Positions 39,513-47,912 of a stretch of 64,000 nt of DNA are shown one piece after another (positions within the stretch are counted from its first letter, which is position 1; every line of letters begins with the position of its first letter). A program made the translations under genes and the position numbers. The notes under the pieces are model-generated. The model worked only from the letters and a program-made list of their open reading frames with translations. It made no database searches and was not told the origin of the DNA. This DNA comes from Mycolicibacterium baixiangningiae. GTDB lineage: Bacteria; Actinomycetota; Actinomycetes; Mycobacteriales; Mycobacteriaceae. The stretch spans positions 4,588,001 through 4,652,000 of the forward strand of contig NZ_CP066218.1 of NCBI RefSeq assembly GCF_016313185.1. The letters are read 5' to 3'.

Positions 39513-39890
39513 ATGCACATTCTGCGGAGTTGCGCCGTCGTCTGCACAGCGGTCATAGCGATTTTGCCTTCGAGCCTTCTCGTCACCACTCCCGTGGCCC
39601 TCGCTGACTGCACCGAGGCCAGCGGAATCACAATGTGCCAGAACGAGGTTCGTCGAGCCGACACCGGGCCGGCCACTCAGGAGATCTGGTACCCGTATCC
39701 CTGTGAATACGACTACCTCTGCGTCGACGGCGTCTCGGTGTACGACAACGACAACAACAACAACAACAACGGCGGCGTGGAGCCGCCGGATGAACCCGGC
39801 CGCCCCGACATCGGCCTACCCGGTCGGCCCGGCGACCGACCCGATCGGCCGGGCGGCGGCGGCGGCGGTGGGATCGGCGGTGGACGCTGA
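39513..39890 (+). CDS. Small secreted protein with Asn run and Gly/Pro-rich tail
   Basis: 125 aa. Signal peptide cut after ...TTPVALA (residue 31), then a short domain with four Cys (DCTEASGITMC and CEYDYLC), an Asp/Asn run coded by tandem AAC triplets, and a Pro/Gly/Arg/Asp tail (GRPGDRPDRPGGGGGGGIGG). Strong GAGGAGG site before the ATG. No recognised domain. Upstream 124 bp is AT-richer than the surroundings and probably holds its promoter. Confidence 0.7.
   Translation: MHILRSCAVVCTAVIAILPSSLLVTTPVALADCTEASGITMCQNEVRRADTGPATQEIWYPYPCEYDYLCVDGVSVYDNDNNNNNNGGVEPPDEPGRPDIGLPGRPGDRPDRPGGGGGGGIGGGR
39744..39770 (+). repeat. AAC trinucleotide microsatellite
   Basis: Six consecutive AAC codons (39753-39770) preceded by GAC AAC GAC, within the secreted-protein gene. 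In-frame triplets, so slippage would lengthen or shorten the Asn run without breaking the frame. Confidence 0.85.
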
Positions 39891-39949
39891 GACCGCGTGA
39901 AACAACCGCGGTGACAACAGGATTCAACGACCTTGTTGAGAGGAGCGAC

Positions 39950-40294
39950 ATGACGTTCTATTTCCGTACGGTTGTCGCCGTCGGTGCGACGGCCGCGGCT
40001 CTGCTGAGTGGCGCCACCACCACGCAGGCGCAGCCCCCGCCGGCACCGAACTGCACGGCTGCCGACCTGTCAAGCGTGTCGGCCGGTGTCCAGGCCGCCA
40101 CGTCGCAATACCTGTTCGCCCGTCCGGACGTCAATGGCTTCTTCACCAGCCTCAAAGGCCTTCCCAAGGAGGAGGTTCAGACGCGGGTGGCCGACTACGC
40201 CGCGGCGAATCCTCAGGTGAAAGCCGATCTGCAGGGCATCCGTCAGCCGATGGTGGACTTCCGCAACCGTTGTGACGCACCCGCTCCGCAGTAG
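39950..40294 (+). CDS. Haemophore-type secreted haem-binding protein
   Basis: 114 aa. Signal peptide ending TTTQA, then a helical domain framed by two Cys (NCTAADLSSV and RNRCDAP) with the motif Y.F.RPDVN.FF.SL; this is the pattern of the mycobacterial haemophore (MHB/Rv0203-like) family. The Tyr in SQYLFARPDVN is the candidate haem ligand. GAGAGGAG ribosome-binding site before ATG 39950. No IdeR box was seen upstream. Confidence 0.8.
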   Translation: MTFYFRTVVAVGATAAALLSGATTTQAQPPPAPNCTAADLSSVSAGVQAATSQYLFARPDVNGFFTSLKGLPKEEVQTRVADYAAANPQVKADLQGIRQPMVDFRNRCDAPAPQ

Positions 40295-40529
40295 CGCCGC
40301 AGGCGGGTCTGACCTGATTCGAAACGCGTGCCATTCATGATGTTTTACCCCGCAGGAATTGCGGCCATGGTGACAGACAGATAGCCGAATAGGTACCGAG
40401 GATATTACCGATCGCAAAAAGGAAAACCAATTTCTCCTATCCGCAGGACGAGCGGAACAGAAATCGGTGCGGTAACCGGCCTACCGCCCATCGGCATGTT
40501 CTCGTCCGCTCCTCCGCGACGGCGGAGCG

Positions 40530-41351
40530 TCAGCGCAACGTGACGAGGTCCGACAGCGAATCCCTCGGCAGATCCCCGTCGACGACCGCGGTGATCATCA
40601 TGTTCTGCAGTGTGATGTTGCCGTCGTGGTTGTCGAGGAACGCCGTGTCGGCGGCGTCGCGGCCTGTCGCGATGCGCACCATCGATTGCCGGGGCGCGAG
40701 CAGCGTCGCGTCGGCGACGCGCCACTGACCGTCGACGAAAGCCTCGGCGACCGCGTGGAAGTCCATCGGGCTGCAGCCGGGGGCGTATACCGACACCAGC
40801 CGGGCCGGCACGTTGAGCGCACGCAGCAGCGCGATGACCAGATGGGCGTAGTCGCGGCACACCCCCGCACCGGCGAGCAGGGTGTCGGCGGCGCCGTCGA
40901 TCGGATCGCTCGACCCGGGTACGTAATCGAGTCGACTGCCGACCCACGTGGACACCTTCTCGAGCAGGTCCACCGAGGAGTACTGGCCGAATTCCGTTGC
41001 GGCGAAACCGAAGAACTTATCGGCCTCGGCGTAACGGCTGGGGCGCAGATACGTCGAGACGTCGATGTCGCGGACCGGTGGCGGGTCGGCCAGGCCGACG
41101 ACCGTCGCCTGGTAGGACGCTATGACCATGCCCTTTCCCACATCGAACTTGTGGATCCGCGTGCCGTGCTCGCCGATGATCTCCTGCGGCACCACGCTTT
41201 CGCCGTCATGGGAGAAGACGAGGCTTTCGGTCACCTCCGCGCCGGGTTGCGGGGCGAGTGCGATCTGGAATTCCAGGGTGGTCGGCGAGGTGACCTCGAT
41301 GGCGAGCTCGGCACCGACAGTACGGCTCATGGTGTCGCGGGGCATCCGCAC
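40530..41351 (-). CDS. Transglutaminase-like protein
   Basis: 273 aa. N-terminal beta domain (TTLEFQIALAPQPGAEVTESLVF), then the papain-like transglutaminase core with Cys in GAGVCRDYAHL, His in DFHAVAEAFVDGQW and Asp in RVADATLLAPRQSM, an intact triad. Bacterial members are cysteine peptidases or peptide-modifying enzymes; the substrate is unknown. A LexA-box-like palindrome lies 89 bp upstream. The 235 bp between its stop and the haemophore gene hold nothing I can identify. Confidence 0.82.
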   Translation of the reverse strand: MRMPRDTMSRTVGAELAIEVTSPTTLEFQIALAPQPGAEVTESLVFSHDGESVVPQEIIGEHGTRIHKFDVGKGMVIASYQATVVGLADPPPVRDIDVSTYLRPSRYAEADKFFGFAATEFGQYSSVDLLEKVSTWVGSRLDYVPGSSDPIDGAADTLLAGAGVCRDYAHLVIALLRALNVPARLVSVYAPGCSPMDFHAVAEAFVDGQWRVADATLLAPRQSMVRIATGRDAADTAFLDNHDGNITLQNMMITAVVDGDLPRDSLSDLVTLR

Positions 41352-41439
41352 AGTCTCGTCGCGATCGGGCGTCCATGCAGCACGACACGATCAACCGCAC
41401 CGACATGAATCACACGCGTGTCGAGATGGCGGGATTTGA

Positions 41440-41455
41440 TCGAATCGGTGTTCGA
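41440..41455. promoter_or_regulatory. LexA-box-like palindrome upstream of transglutaminase gene
   Basis: TCGAAT-cggt-GTTCGA: 11 of 12 specified positions of the mycobacterial SOS box TCGAAC-N4-GTTCGA, and the same single deviation as the box before the 13E12 gene. It sits between the monooxygenase stop and the transglutaminase-like gene, 89 bp from the latter's start. Confidence 0.4.
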
Positions 41456-41460
41456 TACGG

Positions 41461-42912
41461 CTACGTCACCACGCCGGTGTTCAGCGGTCCGCATCTGAGG
41501 TCGAATCTCTCCCGCACAGTGTCCAGGGAACGGCGCTGGTGTTCACGCTGCCGACGGTGGGTCAGCATGAACCGGGCCGTCGCCGCCATCCGGCGCGGCA
41601 GCGGGTACCAGTGGTCGAAATCGAGCCCGCACTCGGCGAACACCTTCGCGGGCAGTTGATCGGCCATCAGGCTGAGGTTGTACTGCGCGAGCGTCATCAA
41701 CGTGTACGGAAAGGCCGTGCGGGACTTGTTCGCCAGATCCTGCACGTCCAGTTCGTAGAGCGGCGTGTCGCCCAATCGGTCGAGCATGAACATGTGCGTC
41801 ATGAAATACCCCATGTAGGAGCTCAGATGCATTGTCGCCGAGCGGCTCTGGATCGACAGCACCGATCCGCCCGCAGGCAGGTAGGGCTCGTACGGATCGT
41901 CGCGGTGGGTGACGTATCCCGTGCAGTTCACGATCCAACCACCGGGTTCGACGGTGGCCGTCGCCCCGCTGCGGAACGTCAACTCGACCGAGTCCCCGCT
42001 GTCGACCGCATCGACGAAGTAATCCATCCCGACCGAGTGCAGTCCGTCGGCGATGGTTCGGCACTCCTCTTCGGAGAGCACGCCCAGCAGGAAGTTGGCG
42101 GTTCCGGGGGTGAGCCACGTGCCGTACCGGGTTCGGTGCCAGCGCCACACGTCGTCTTCGTTGGTGCCGTCGAACCGCCGGGCCACCTCGACGCCCAGCG
42201 CGCTCAGCATTTTCCCGCCGAACCACCGCCGGGCGCCGTCGGGGAAGAACTTGTCGCGGCACTGGAAGAACGTGCCGCCGCCGGCCACGAGGTTCACCTC
42301 GCGTCCGGGGCAGGCGCTGATCAGCGCGTATGCGGTGTCCATCGCGGTCTTGCCGCCGCCGATGATCCAGACCGGGGCGTCGCTGGCACGGATCTCGCCC
42401 TCGCGGACGTCGCAGTAGTCCGGGGACACCGACTGCACGCGGTCACTCGACAGCGGGAGCGGATCGTTCGGCATGATCCGGAAGCCGTAGGCCTTGACCA
42501 GTTTCGCGGCGTCGATCTCCAGCGATTCACCGTCGGCCGACCGGCAGGTGATTCGCACCCGGCGGTCGAGTTCCTCGTCGCCGACCATGTCCCAGCCGTA
42601 GAACTCGTCGACCCGCACCCGCTTGCGGATCACCTCGAGGCAGTGCTGCAGGTGGTCGAGCACCTCGTCCTTGGTCGCCAGGTAGGACCGCTCGCGGCCC
42701 AGCGTCCAGGCGATGTCGCCCGCGGTGAACATGCCGTGCGGCTGGTGAAGCCGCACATACGGATAGGTGTCCACCCACATGCCGCCGACGCGCCGTCTGC
42801 GGTCGACGAGGATGACGCGCTGGTCCGGCGCGAGGTGGCGGCTCGCGGCGAACAGGGCGTTGAGGCCGGCGATACCGGCCCCGACGATGCAGAGGTCACA
42901 GCTTTCGGTCAT
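41461..42912 (-). CDS. Flavin-containing monooxygenase-like NAD(P)/FAD protein
   Basis: 483 aa. FAD site CDLCIVGAGIAGLNALFAA at the N-terminus, VGGMWVDTYPYVRLHQPH (the flavin-monooxygenase-type loop), and a second dinucleotide site VWIIGGGKTAMDTAYAL near residue 180. Probably NADPH-dependent oxygenation of a small molecule; substrate unknown. ATG 42912 has GGAGGTG upstream; the open frame beyond it runs across mfpA antisense-free DNA and is not used. 85 bp downstream of mfpA. Confidence 0.82.
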   Translation of the reverse strand: MTESCDLCIVGAGIAGLNALFAASRHLAPDQRVILVDRRRRVGGMWVDTYPYVRLHQPHGMFTAGDIAWTLGRERSYLATKDEVLDHLQHCLEVIRKRVRVDEFYGWDMVGDEELDRRVRITCRSADGESLEIDAAKLVKAYGFRIMPNDPLPLSSDRVQSVSPDYCDVREGEIRASDAPVWIIGGGKTAMDTAYALISACPGREVNLVAGGGTFFQCRDKFFPDGARRWFGGKMLSALGVEVARRFDGTNEDDVWRWHRTRYGTWLTPGTANFLLGVLSEEECRTIADGLHSVGMDYFVDAVDSGDSVELTFRSGATATVEPGGWIVNCTGYVTHRDDPYEPYLPAGGSVLSIQSRSATMHLSSYMGYFMTHMFMLDRLGDTPLYELDVQDLANKSRTAFPYTLMTLAQYNLSLMADQLPAKVFAECGLDFDHWYPLPRRMAATARFMLTHRRQREHQRRSLDTVRERFDLRCGPLNTGVVT

Positions 42913-42997
42913 GGACACCTCCCTGACCGCCTCAGTATTCGCCCATCCCCTGGGAGAGCACCACAGTCCGTTGAAGGGGCAAGCTCCCCGAAGACCC

Positions 42998-43549
42998 TCA
43001 GCCGCCGTGCACGTCGAGCCCGTGCGCCGCGGCATACGCCAGCGCCTGGTCGATGTCGATGCGCGCACCACGCACCGCGGCGGTGGTCCAGAACGTCGGT
43101 TCGACGCGCGCACCGCGCAGATCCGCACCTTCGAATTTGGCGTTCTGCACGCGGACGCCCTGCAGGTCGGCACGCCGCAGCACCGCCTCGCGCAGATCCG
43201 CACCGACCAGGCTGGCTTCCCTCAGGCGGCAGTCCGACAGGTCGACGCGGCGCAGGTCGCACCCGCCGAGCACCGCCAGCGTCAGGTCCACCTCGACGAC
43301 GGTGAGCGGCCGCAGGCGGCATTCGGTGAACACCGACCCGAGCATGCTGCAGTTCCGGAAAGTGCTGTGCCACAACGAGGCCCGCCGGAAATTACAGTTG
43401 CGGAACGCGGAGCCCACGTGTTCGGACTCCGACATGTCGACCCCACTGAAGTCGCATCCGTCGAACACCACCCGCTCGGTGCGCAGCCGGCTCAGATCCT
43501 CGTCGCGGAAGTCGCGGCCGAGGAACTCCTCATCAGTCCATTCAGCCAC
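42998..43549 (-). CDS. mfpA: Pentapeptide-repeat DNA-gyrase-protecting protein MfpA
   Basis: 183 aa, the same length as M. tuberculosis MfpA (Rv3361c) and aligning throughout (EFLGRDFRDEDLSRLRTERVVF.., SAFRNCNFRRASLWHSTF, MLGSVFTECRLRPLT, and the closing DIDQALAYAAAHGL). Pentapeptide (A/C/D/V-(D/N)-(L/F)-X-X) repeats form a right-handed beta helix that mimics DNA, binds gyrase and lowers fluoroquinolone susceptibility. GTG 43549 lies 1 bp after the mfpB stop. Last gene of the conservon. Confidence 0.95.
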   Translation of the reverse strand: MAEWTDEEFLGRDFRDEDLSRLRTERVVFDGCDFSGVDMSESEHVGSAFRNCNFRRASLWHSTFRNCSMLGSVFTECRLRPLTVVEVDLTLAVLGGCDLRRVDLSDCRLREASLVGADLREAVLRRADLQGVRVQNAKFEGADLRGARVEPTFWTTAAVRGARIDIDQALAYAAAHGLDVHGG

Positions 43550-43550
43550 G

Positions 43551-44132
43551 TCAGCCCGGCAGCGCCGAGAGGCTGTCGAGGGAGTATTCGGTGATCGCGA
43601 TGAGCGCGGCCTTCGCCGATGCACGGTTGCGGGCGTCGACGGTGATCACCGGGATGTGTTCTGGCAGAGCCAGCGCCTTGCGGACGGCCTGTGTGGAATG
43701 TCTTGGCGCGCCCTCGAATTCGTTGACGGCGACCAGGAACGGCAGGTTGCGCGCCTCGAAGAAGTCGACCGCTGCGAAACTGTCCTGCAGCCGGCGCACG
43801 TCGACGAGGATGATCGCGCCGATCGCGCCGCGCACCAGGTCGTCCCACATGAACCAGAACCGTCGCTGGCCGGGCGTGCCGAACAGGTACAGCACCAGAT
43901 CGTCGGCCAGCGTGATGCGGCCGAAGTCCATCGCGACGGTGGTGGTGCGTTTGTCCGGGGTGCCCTCGAGTCCGTCGACACCGGCCGAGGCGTTGGTCAC
44001 CAGCGCCTCGGTGCGCAGCGGCATGATCTCCGACACCGCGCCCACGAACGTCGTCTTGCCGGCGCCGAATCCGCCGGAGACGACGATCTTCGTCGCGCTC
44101 GAGCGCCGCCGGTCAGAGTGCTCGTAGGCCAC
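43551..44132 (-). CDS. mfpB: Conservon small GTPase MfpB
   Basis: 193 aa. P-loop VVSGGFGAGKTTFVGAVSE, switch-type DFGRI, G3-like LYLFGTPGQRRFWFMW and NEFEG. Partner of MfpA in gyrase protection; the CvnD position of actinobacterial conservons. GTG start inside the 3' end of the DUF742 gene (20 bp overlap). Confidence 0.92.
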   Translation of the reverse strand: MAYEHSDRRRSSATKIVVSGGFGAGKTTFVGAVSEIMPLRTEALVTNASAGVDGLEGTPDKRTTTVAMDFGRITLADDLVLYLFGTPGQRRFWFMWDDLVRGAIGAIILVDVRRLQDSFAAVDFFEARNLPFLVAVNEFEGAPRHSTQAVRKALALPEHIPVITVDARNRASAKAALIAITEYSLDSLSALPG

Positions 44133-44478
44133 GCAGTGTCCTTCCTATGAGTTCGCGGCGCTCGTCGGAGCTCGCCGATGGGTCGAGGGTGGTGTGTACC
44201 CGTAGATAACCCTGCGTCACGAGGTCCCCCACAAGCACGCGCGCCACGCCGAGGGGCACCGATAATCGCGCAGCGATCTCCGCCACAGACGGCCGATGCG
44301 CACACAGCACGAGGATCTCACCGCGCGCGTCACCTGCCGGCCACCGCGGCGGCTGGGAGGATTCGAGGGTTTCGATGGGCGCTTCGAGCGGTAAGTGGAC
44401 GCGGGAATCCGTGCGGCCCGCAGTCAGCGTGTAGGGCCGTACCAGGCTGGGTTCTGACGCGGATTCCGGTTCGTCCAC
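44113..44478 (-). CDS. DUF742 conservon protein
   Basis: 121 aa CvnC-type protein with a winged-helix-like core (EILVLCAHRPSVAEIAARLSVPLGVARVLVGDLVTQGYLRVH). The N-terminus has the VRPYTLTAGRT block of the family. GTG start; 7 bp after the roadblock gene and overlapping mfpB by 20 bp. Equivalent to Rv3363c. Confidence 0.9.
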   Translation of the reverse strand: MDEPESASEPSLVRPYTLTAGRTDSRVHLPLEAPIETLESSQPPRWPAGDARGEILVLCAHRPSVAEIAARLSVPLGVARVLVGDLVTQGYLRVHTTLDPSASSDERRELIGRTLRGLRAL

Positions 44479-44485
44479 GGCGCAC

Positions 44486-44896
44486 TCACGAGTGCTGCGG
44501 GGTTCGTCGCTGCGACTGGACGACGGTGCCCACCCGCTCGACGAGGATCGCCATCTCGTAGCCGATCTGCCCGATGTCGCAGGACCGGGTGGCCAGCGTC
44601 GCCAGGTTGGACCCGTCGCCGACCCGCATCAGCAGCAGGTAACCGTTCTCCATCTCGACGACGGACTGCAGCACGTAGCCGCCGTCGAACAACTGGGCGG
44701 CCCCGGTCGACAGGCTGGCCAACCCGGAGGCAACGGCGGCGAGTTGATCGGCCCGTTCAACCGGCATGTGTTCGCTGGCGGCCATCAACAGACCGTCGGC
44801 GGACACCAGCACCGCGTGGGAGACGCCGGACACGTCGCGGGCGAACCTGGAGACCAGCCAGTCGAGCGATTCGCGCTGCGTCGAACGTGCGGTCAT
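44486..44896 (-). CDS. Roadblock/LC7 conservon protein
   Basis: 136 aa roadblock-fold protein ([35 protein letters not shown]), the CvnB member that acts on the neighbouring GTPase. ATG overlaps the sensor-kinase stop (ATGA, 44893-44896). Equivalent to Rv3364c. Confidence 0.92.
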   Translation of the reverse strand: MTARSTQRESLDWLVSRFARDVSGVSHAVLVSADGLLMAASEHMPVERADQLAAVASGLASLSTGAAQLFDGGYVLQSVVEMENGYLLLMRVGDGSNLATLATRSCDIGQIGYEMAILVERVGTVVQSQRRTPQHS

Positions 44897-47460
44897 TCGC
44901 GATCTGTTCCTCTGGCTTCTCGGGAGTGGGCGCGGCCGGCGTGCACACCACCGAAGTGGCTGCTCATGCTGGCCCGGATGGCCTCCGGATCACGTCGCCC
45001 AGCGGCGTCGGACTCAGCCGCCGATGCTACCTGCTCCTCGGCCTCGTCGCTGCGGTGCGCTCCGCCGTTGCCGCGCCCGCTACCGGGCACCAACCGCGCT
45101 CCCGGATCGCGCATCGGCAGCCCTTCGTCGGTCCGATCCCGCACCGGGGCCTCGTCGGCGGCCGCGGCCGCCGACCAGCCGTGATCCCACACCGATTTCC
45201 AGTCCAGATCGGTGCTCTTGCCCAGTTCGGTCGGGTCGACCAGCCACTCCGACAGCATCGACTGGTAGATCGCGTCGTCGGCGCCCGACGTGGCTGCGGG
45301 TTCCGGCGCCGGTTCGCGTCGCTCGTGGACGCCGTTGCTGCCCGCCTCGGCCCGTGAGGCGAAGAACGCCGACGTGTCGCTGAACGTGGGAATCCGCCGG
45401 TGCGGGTCGGTCTGCTCGTCTGCCGTACCCGCGATGCCGCTGGCTCCCGGGTTGCGCTGCGGGAGCGCCCCCCCGTCGGCGTCGTGGGTGCCCGGCTCGG
45501 GCCGGTGATGGCGTGAGTGGTCGACGACGGCGGGGGGCGCGGTCGCGGCGGCATACTGCTCGGCCGGCGGCGGGTAGGCCGGGGCATCGGTGCGGGTGAG
45601 CAGCGCGGCGGGAACGTAGACCCCGACGGTGGTGCCCGAATCGGGTTCGTCGACGACGGTGCTGCGCAACCGCACGACGAAGCCGTGCTGTGCGGCCAGC
45701 CGCCCCACGACGAACAGGCCCATGTGCCGCGCGGTGTAGGGGGTGACCTCACCACCGGACTGCAGGCGGGCGTTGGCGACCCGAAGGTCGGCCTCGGCCA
45801 TCCCCAGACCGGTGTCGCTGACCTCGATGACGAGTCCACCGTTGCCGGTGTGGACGGCTGACACCCGCACCTGCGAGACCGGGGGCGAATACCGCAGCGC
45901 GTTGTCGAGCAGTTCGGCGAGCAGGTGCACCAGGTCACCTGCCGCGGCGCCGACGATCCGGCTGTCGGGCACGGTGGCGGTCACGACGCGGGCGTAGTCC
46001 TCCACCTCGGAGGCCGCGGCGTTGATGAGCGTCGCCACCGGGACCGGCTCGGCCTGATCCCGCGGGATCCTCGCGCCCGAGAGCACCAGGAGGTTGGCGC
46101 CGTTGCGGCGCATCCGGGCGGCGAGGTGGTCGAGCCGGAAGAGGCTCTCCAGCCGCTCGGGGTCGTCCTCGTCGCGTTCCAGCCGGTCGATGAGCGAGAG
46201 CTGTTGATCCACCAGCGAGCGGCTGCGTCGTGACAGCGTCTCGAACATGTCGCTGACCTGCAGCTGCAGCCGGGACTGCTCGCCGGCCAGAAAGACCGCC
46301 TGTTCGTGCAGTTCGTCGACGGCGTGCGCGACCTGGCCGATCTCCTCGGTGGTGTGCACCGGGATCGGGGTCACCGGCGGGGGTTCGGCGCCGGCCCGGA
46401 CGCGGTCGAGTTCGGCGGCCAGATCCTCGTGCGCGACCTTGAGCGCGCTGTCCCGCAGCAGGCGCAGCGGCCGCACGAGCGAGCGCGCCACCAGCAACAC
46501 GAGGATCAGCGCGGCGACGAACGCCAGGACGACGAGCACGGCGTCGCGGATCGCGGCGGACCGCTGTGCGTCGGCGGCGCTGTTCACCGCGGCGGGAATG
46601 GCTTCGGAGGTGTCGTCGATCAGCGTGTTCGCAATGTCCGCGGTGACGGTCTGCGATTGCAGGAGTTCGGGATTACCGGGCAGCGGCACCGCCGGATTGG
46701 ACATCAGCGACATGCGCTTGAACATCTCGCTGCGCAGGGTGGCGGCTTCGCGTGAGGCGCCGCCGAGCAGTTCGGCCATTCCGGAGACCGTCGACGGCTC
46801 GGTCCCGGCCACCGTGATCATCGACGTCCGCAGTTCGGATTCGGGGATGTCGGCACCGCGGTTGACGAGCATCTGCTGCAGCGCCATTTGACCGCGTGCG
46901 CCGATCGCCCGAGACAGCGCTTCGGCCTGCAGCTGGATGTTCTGGTCGTCACCGCGGGCCGAACCGGTGATGGCGGTCTCGGCGGTCAGCAGCAACGGCG
47001 CGTAGGTGATCACCCGCTGGCGCAGGTCGATCGAGTTCGCCGTGACCTTGTTGACGAGGTCCTGTCCGTAGTCGAGCAGCGTGGTCACCGCCAGCCGCAC
47101 GTCGGGTATGACGTCGGTAGCGTCCCGCTGATCCCGCAGTGCCGCCTTGGCGGTGTCGAACTCGGCTAGGGCAGACTGGGTTTCGCGGCCCTCAGTCGCC
47201 GCGACCACCGCGCCCTCCAGCGCGGCCATGTAGCTGTTGATGTCCGGGATGAGCTCCGTGCGCTGGGCGGCCAACCGGAGTTCGCCGGCGTCCTGCAGGT
47301 TGGCCGCGATCCGCGAGCCGCCGAACGCGCCGGCCAGGATCAGCGGCACCAGCACGATCGCGAGCATCTTCCAGCGGACCGGCCAGTTCGCCGGAGACCA
47401 GCGCGACGGCCGTTTGGGCGGCGCGGGCGGTGGATCGGTGTGCTGCGCGAAGGCAGTCAT
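44893..47460 (-). CDS. Conservon sensor histidine kinase with nitrate-sensor-like domain
   Basis: 855 aa from ATG 47460 (an ATG at 47496 would add 12 residues). TM1 at about 31-48, an extracytoplasmic helical sensor domain to about 300, TM2 307-326, HAMP-like linker, [22 protein letters not shown] in the phospho-acceptor region, ATPase domain with [11 protein letters not shown] (N box) and SDTGLGM (G1), then a 200-residue Pro/Ala/Glu-rich disordered tail. CvnA member; equivalent to Rv3365c. No response-regulator gene is adjacent; output is thought to go through the roadblock and GTPase proteins. Confidence 0.9.
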   Translation of the reverse strand: MTAFAQHTDPPPAPPKRPSRWSPANWPVRWKMLAIVLVPLILAGAFGGSRIAANLQDAGELRLAAQRTELIPDINSYMAALEGAVVAATEGRETQSALAEFDTAKAALRDQRDATDVIPDVRLAVTTLLDYGQDLVNKVTANSIDLRQRVITYAPLLLTAETAITGSARGDDQNIQLQAEALSRAIGARGQMALQQMLVNRGADIPESELRTSMITVAGTEPSTVSGMAELLGGASREAATLRSEMFKRMSLMSNPAVPLPGNPELLQSQTVTADIANTLIDDTSEAIPAAVNSAADAQRSAAIRDAVLVVLAFVAALILVLLVARSLVRPLRLLRDSALKVAHEDLAAELDRVRAGAEPPPVTPIPVHTTEEIGQVAHAVDELHEQAVFLAGEQSRLQLQVSDMFETLSRRSRSLVDQQLSLIDRLERDEDDPERLESLFRLDHLAARMRRNGANLLVLSGARIPRDQAEPVPVATLINAAASEVEDYARVVTATVPDSRIVGAAAGDLVHLLAELLDNALRYSPPVSQVRVSAVHTGNGGLVIEVSDTGLGMAEADLRVANARLQSGGEVTPYTARHMGLFVVGRLAAQHGFVVRLRSTVVDEPDSGTTVGVYVPAALLTRTDAPAYPPPAEQYAAATAPPAVVDHSRHHRPEPGTHDADGGALPQRNPGASGIAGTADEQTDPHRRIPTFSDTSAFFASRAEAGSNGVHERREPAPEPAATSGADDAIYQSMLSEWLVDPTELGKSTDLDWKSVWDHGWSAAAAADEAPVRDRTDEGLPMRDPGARLVPGSGRGNGGAHRSDEAEEQVASAAESDAAGRRDPEAIRASMSSHFGGVHAGRAHSREARGTDRE

Positions 47461-47670
47461 CGGCGCCCGGCCGCATGGCCGGCTCCGGATCCGCATGTCA
47501 GTACTGAAGCGTCATTCATGGAGGTTTCCTGCTGTTCGCACCTGTTTGCGGAGCGCGGGATCACGCTTGGTACGCCTGGCAATTCGACGAGTATGACAGC
47601 CGTCAGCTGGGGTTTCCACAGTTCGTGGTGAACAGACAGAGTTCGTGACCAGACCGATGCGCGGCAGTGT

Positions 47671-47686
47671 GGTGATCGGGCAAAGC
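47671..47686 (+). repeat. 16-bp direct repeat, left copy
   Basis: GGTGATCGGGCAAAGC, identical to 49666-49681. The two copies bracket the 13E12 pseudogene. The transposase-like reading frame of the IS remnant stops resembling a transposase just where this repeat begins. Confidence 0.6.
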
Positions 47687-47870
47687 GTCGACACCGCCCC
47701 AGGAGCGTTATCGGGCCACTGCGAGATCGCCAGCCGGACGAGAGGCTCGATGGGTTCATCGGCAGCCACCACCGCAGCCTCCGGGCAAGACTGTCACCAC
47801 CAAGACCACCCGAACTGTCACCGATGTTCTGATGCAGAACTGTCACCGATGTCCTGGGAGATGACGCTCG
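47686..47870 (-). mobile_element. IS remnant: end repeats plus transposase N-terminus
   Basis: The 452-bp gap between the sensor kinase and the 13E12 gene is mostly this. It carries two copies of GAACTGTCACCGATGT (47812-47827, 47837-47852) and a partial third (ACTGTCACC, 47790-47798), the kind of repeated end found on integrase-type insertion sequences. On the minus strand DEPIEPLVRLAISQWPDNAP then GAVSTLC recalls the N-terminus of mycobacterial rve-type transposases, then breaks off at the 16-bp repeat. The 47461-47670 part holds nothing I recognise. Confidence 0.55.
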
Positions 47871-47893
47871 AACTCGGTCCAACTTGTCGGTGG

Positions 47894-47909
47894 TCGAATG
47901 TATGTTCGA
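47894..47909. promoter_or_regulatory. LexA (SOS) box of the 13E12 gene
   Basis: TCGAAT-gtat-GTTCGA, 11 of 12 positions of the mycobacterial SOS consensus, 4 bp before the ATG at 47913. Several M. tuberculosis 13E12 genes are known LexA targets, so the site is expected in this family. Confidence 0.7.
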
Positions 47910-47912
47910 AGC

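Noticed and set aside
39892..39912. ACCGCG/CGCGGT hairpin as a terminator after the Asn-run protein
   Set aside because: Only 6 bp with a 9-nt loop and no T-run; common by chance at this GC content.
47512..47772. 86-codon frame as a real gene
   Set aside because: Only its first 30 or so residues look like a transposase; the remainder is unrelated sequence after the truncation.
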